Origin: Bacteroidota bacterium
Lineage (GTDB): Bacteria; Bacteroidota; Bacteroidia; Bacteroidales; Lentimicrobiaceae
Length of the DNA stretch: 64,000 nucleotides
Direction: 5' to 3'
Assembly (NCBI GenBank): GCA_023434665.1
Contig: JAEYSM010000026.1
Span: 1 to 64,000, forward strand
Shown here: positions 61,834 to 64,000 of the stretch, piece by piece
Numbering within the stretch: position 1 is the first letter of the stretch
How the letters are laid out: each line of letters starts with the position of its first letter
Notes under the pieces: generated by a model
Seen by the model: only the letters and a program-made list of their open reading frames with translations
The model's database searches: none
What the model was told of the DNA's origin: nothing
Made by a program: the position numbers and the translations under genes

Positions 61834-63972
61834 CTATAATTTCACTATCAACGCTTCATTATTGAGATCATAAGCTTCAATTCCTAATTTACCGGTGTCT
61901 TCAAATACTTTTCTTCTGAAATCATTGGAACATGAGCAATCAACAATAATCTTGGCACCTGGAAAGCAACTTACCAATTTGGAGGTACTGATAAAAGGAT
62001 TATTACAGAGCAAAACAAAATCTACATTATCGAGTTGGGAATTGTCTGGCAATACACATCTTCTGTTAATAAAAACAAGCCTTCTTCCATTGAAGCTTAG
62101 AAACTCAGGCAACGACTTTTTTTTATCATTCGTGCTCATTCCCTTGAACACCGGATCATGTAATCCATACTTTCGAGCGAGTCCCTGATAATGAAATTTG
62201 AAAAAGTCAGGATTGTTGATAATTGTCGAATCGGCTATTATGGAATGCTTCTGTGAATCTATAAAACTAACCAGGGTATGATTTCTAACTTTATGAAAGA
62301 CAAGCAATTTGTTGTTCTGCAGAGAATAAAATCTTGTAGCTGAGAGTACCATTAATACGCATAAGCATATCAAAGATGTAAAAAGCCATTTCTTATTATT
62401 TTTCATCATAAAGAGAATTAACCCACTTAGAAATATAAACATCATTATTGCTCCTGCAAGAGATAAGTAAATATCATTAATGACTGCCCCCGGGATGCCT
62501 TCTATTAAAGAAACCGAATAGTTTAAAACTTTTAATTCTGTGGATAAAATAAATACTGTAATCTTTCCCAGCAATGGAATGAAAGAAAGAAAGGCTGACG
62601 CTAGACCTGTATAAATTATAATTCCTGACAATGGGATAGCAATCAGATTGGAAAGTATAAAATATACAGGAAATTGTCCGAAATAATAGAGAATAATGGG
62701 AATTGTAAAAATCTGAGCAGACAAAGACACTGAAATTAAATTCCAAAAATTTATCAAGAGCGGATTAACAGGTTTCCATGATTCCTGAAAGAACCTGTGA
62801 AAGATCAGAATACCGGTTACAGCACTAAAAGATAATTGAAACCCTATATTATAAAGAACATTCGGATTAAGAGCTAATAGAATAAATGCTGCTGCTCCTA
62901 ATGTATTCAGTGTCTGAGGTTTCCTTTTTATTCCACGGCCAATGACAAGAAGAGAAAACATAAAAGAAGCTCTTAAAACCGGCGCAGCCAATCCGGTGAA
63001 AAGTGCATAGAACCAAATTATCAATAGAATGAGTACTGGTTTCACTATTACCGTGAACCTATTTCTTTTAAGCAGACCCATGGCAATTTCTGCTAAAAAA
63101 AAGATCACTCCAACATGTAATCCTGAAACACAAAGTATATGGATTACACCTGCATTCGTATATTCCTTTCTTTGATCAGAATCCAATAAATCATCGTAAC
63201 CAGTAAGCATTGCAGCTGCAACAGAAAGCTCTGGCATTTCCAATCCTTCATCATAAAGTTTTTTCAAAAAAGCATCCCTCTTCCCGATTGCAAATGATCT
63301 AAGAGAACGACCTTCATTTCTTTTTGATATTATAAAATCACCATCATGCAAGTAAACAATATGGAAAATGTTATTATCCCTAAGATATCTTTCATAATTG
63401 AATTCTTCTGGATTACCCGGACTTTCAGGATTGAAGGGCTTTCTTGCGAAAACAAGGATATCGCCATAATCAGGAACAATTGCATCCTTGTCAATATAAC
63501 ACAGCAATTTTCCACTAGCCGGATGCTTTTTGTATCCTGGATTTTCAACGATTTTTTGATTCCCAAGACCAGAATTTTGACTGAGTTCTTCAATAGCAAG
63601 TTGATTGACTTTCAATACTAATCTGAAAGAGTTTGGTCTTTCAACCGCGGGTTCAATAACCTCAGCATAATAGAGTAAAACCGTTGCAGATTGGTGATTC
63701 ATAAAGTGAGAATCACTATTTCTATCGTCTAACAGCCAAGCAAGGCTTAAGGCAGAAGAAATTAAAGCCAGATTGATCATTAAACCATAAATCCATCGAT
63801 TATGAAAGTCTGGCATTCTGAGAAAAATATTCCAGAAGAATAGGCTCCCCAAACTAAGAATACATACTGGCAAAAACAAAGAGCTGCTTAATTCAAATTC
63901 ATGGTAAAAAATAATCCCGGTGATAAAAGGAATTACAATTCGAAGAAACGGAAATTTCGACCAAGTATTCAT
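61834..63972 (-). CDS. comEC: ComEC/Rec2 family DNA-uptake channel protein
   Basis: A 712-residue inner-membrane protein. The N-terminal helices and DUF4131/OB-type domain (about 60-220) are followed by the Competence domain (about 230-500) with the typical HILCVSGLHVGVIFFLAE and ALFTGLAAPVLRASFM segments. It should form the channel through which single-stranded DNA enters the cytoplasm. The C-terminal metallo-beta-lactamase-like domain of Bacillus ComEC is shortened, and no HxHxDH metal motif is present, so nuclease activity at that end is not expected. ATG 63972 begins it; ComEA and other partners are outside the window. Confidence 0.9.
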   Translation of the reverse strand: MNTWSKFPFLRIVIPFITGIIFYHEFELSSSLFLPVCILSLGSLFFWNIFLRMPDFHNRWIYGLMINLALISSALSLAWLLDDRNSDSHFMNHQSATVLLYYAEVIEPAVERPNSFRLVLKVNQLAIEELSQNSGLGNQKIVENPGYKKHPASGKLLCYIDKDAIVPDYGDILVFARKPFNPESPGNPEEFNYERYLRDNNIFHIVYLHDGDFIISKRNEGRSLRSFAIGKRDAFLKKLYDEGLEMPELSVAAAMLTGYDDLLDSDQRKEYTNAGVIHILCVSGLHVGVIFFLAEIAMGLLKRNRFTVIVKPVLILLIIWFYALFTGLAAPVLRASFMFSLLVIGRGIKRKPQTLNTLGAAAFILLALNPNVLYNIGFQLSFSAVTGILIFHRFFQESWKPVNPLLINFWNLISVSLSAQIFTIPIILYYFGQFPVYFILSNLIAIPLSGIIIYTGLASAFLSFIPLLGKITVFILSTELKVLNYSVSLIEGIPGAVINDIYLSLAGAIMMFIFLSGLILFMMKNNKKWLFTSLICLCVLMVLSATRFYSLQNNKLLVFHKVRNHTLVSFIDSQKHSIIADSTIINNPDFFKFHYQGLARKYGLHDPVFKGMSTNDKKKSLPEFLSFNGRRLVFINRRCVLPDNSQLDNVDFVLLCNNPFISTSKLVSCFPGAKIIVDCSCSNDFRRKVFEDTGKLGIEAYDLNNEALIVKL

Positions 63973-64000
63973 TAGCCCTTCAGCTTTGAACACACGAAAG

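Overview
The window looks like an ordinary, AT-rich chromosomal segment of a member of the Bacteroidota, most likely order Bacteroidales or a near relative. The evidence is a solo Oar-like TonB-dependent receptor, a DPP IV-type S9 peptidase, DUF349, DUF3467 and DUF4173 proteins, and promoters of the Bacteroidota type (TTTG, about 19 nt, TANNTTTG). Two copies match that promoter exactly (8769-8799 and 52516-52546) and a third has a 20-nt spacer (59010-59041). All six tRNA genes lack an encoded CCA end. I cannot fix the genus.

Layout. Positions 1-20520 hold mixed housekeeping genes: the 3' end of a GH13 alpha-amylase-family gene, a GH25 lysozyme, aquaporin Z with a small Cys-containing protein, a MalY/PatB C-S lyase, a large PEP/pyruvate-binding protein with receiver-like N-terminal domains, a SirB1-like protein, and a nucleoside phosphorylase divergent from a usp-cinA-molybdopterin-oxidoreductase-like cluster. 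These are followed by a threonine aldolase, a solo IS1595-type zinc-ribbon protein, a pair of sister thioredoxins (one lipoprotein, one cytoplasmic), a GT39-like membrane protein with WbqC, a PgpH-like 7TM-HD phosphodiesterase and an NlpC/P60 hydrolase. Positions 20521-31348 are envelope-centred: the TonB-dependent receptor as a stand-alone unit with its own promoter and terminator, an SDR-LpxR-CapA operon, an AsmA-like protein with a long coiled-coil tail, and chorismate synthase. Positions 31380-39101 hold the five-repeat DUF349 protein, a patatin/BamA-type phospholipase, a methionine gamma-lyase-like enzyme, a UPF0316 membrane protein, a small membrane protein and DUF3467.

Positions 39134-54145 are the translation/transcription core on the minus strand. 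In transcription order it reads rpsU, xerC, hpf, then tRNA-Thr(TGT), tRNA-Tyr(GTA), tRNA-Gly(TCC), tRNA-Thr(GGT), tuf, tRNA-Trp(CCA), secE, nusG, rplK, rplA, rplJ, rplL, rpoB, rpoC. A consensus promoter lies just before the first tRNA and a strong terminator follows rpoC. Prominent hairpins sit in the tuf/tRNA-Trp, rplL/rpoB and rpoB/rpoC gaps. Positions 54236-63972 hold a DPP IV-like peptidase, tRNA-Val(GAC), a polyferredoxin membrane protein fused to a degenerate heavy-metal-associated-like domain, a DUF4173 membrane protein, a secreted endonuclease/exonuclease/phosphatase protein and ComEC.

No prophage, CRISPR array, complete insertion sequence, rRNA gene or recognisable defence island is present. 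No intergenic stretch exceeds about 280 bases. I found no clear undescribed multi-gene system. The items most worth a second look are the orphan, metal-ligand-less molybdopterin-oxidoreductase-like protein, the receiver/PEP-binding hybrid, the solo zinc-ribbon protein, the FeS/HMA fusion, and the RNA hairpins and palindromes in the tuf-rpoBC operon and around the TonB receptor.
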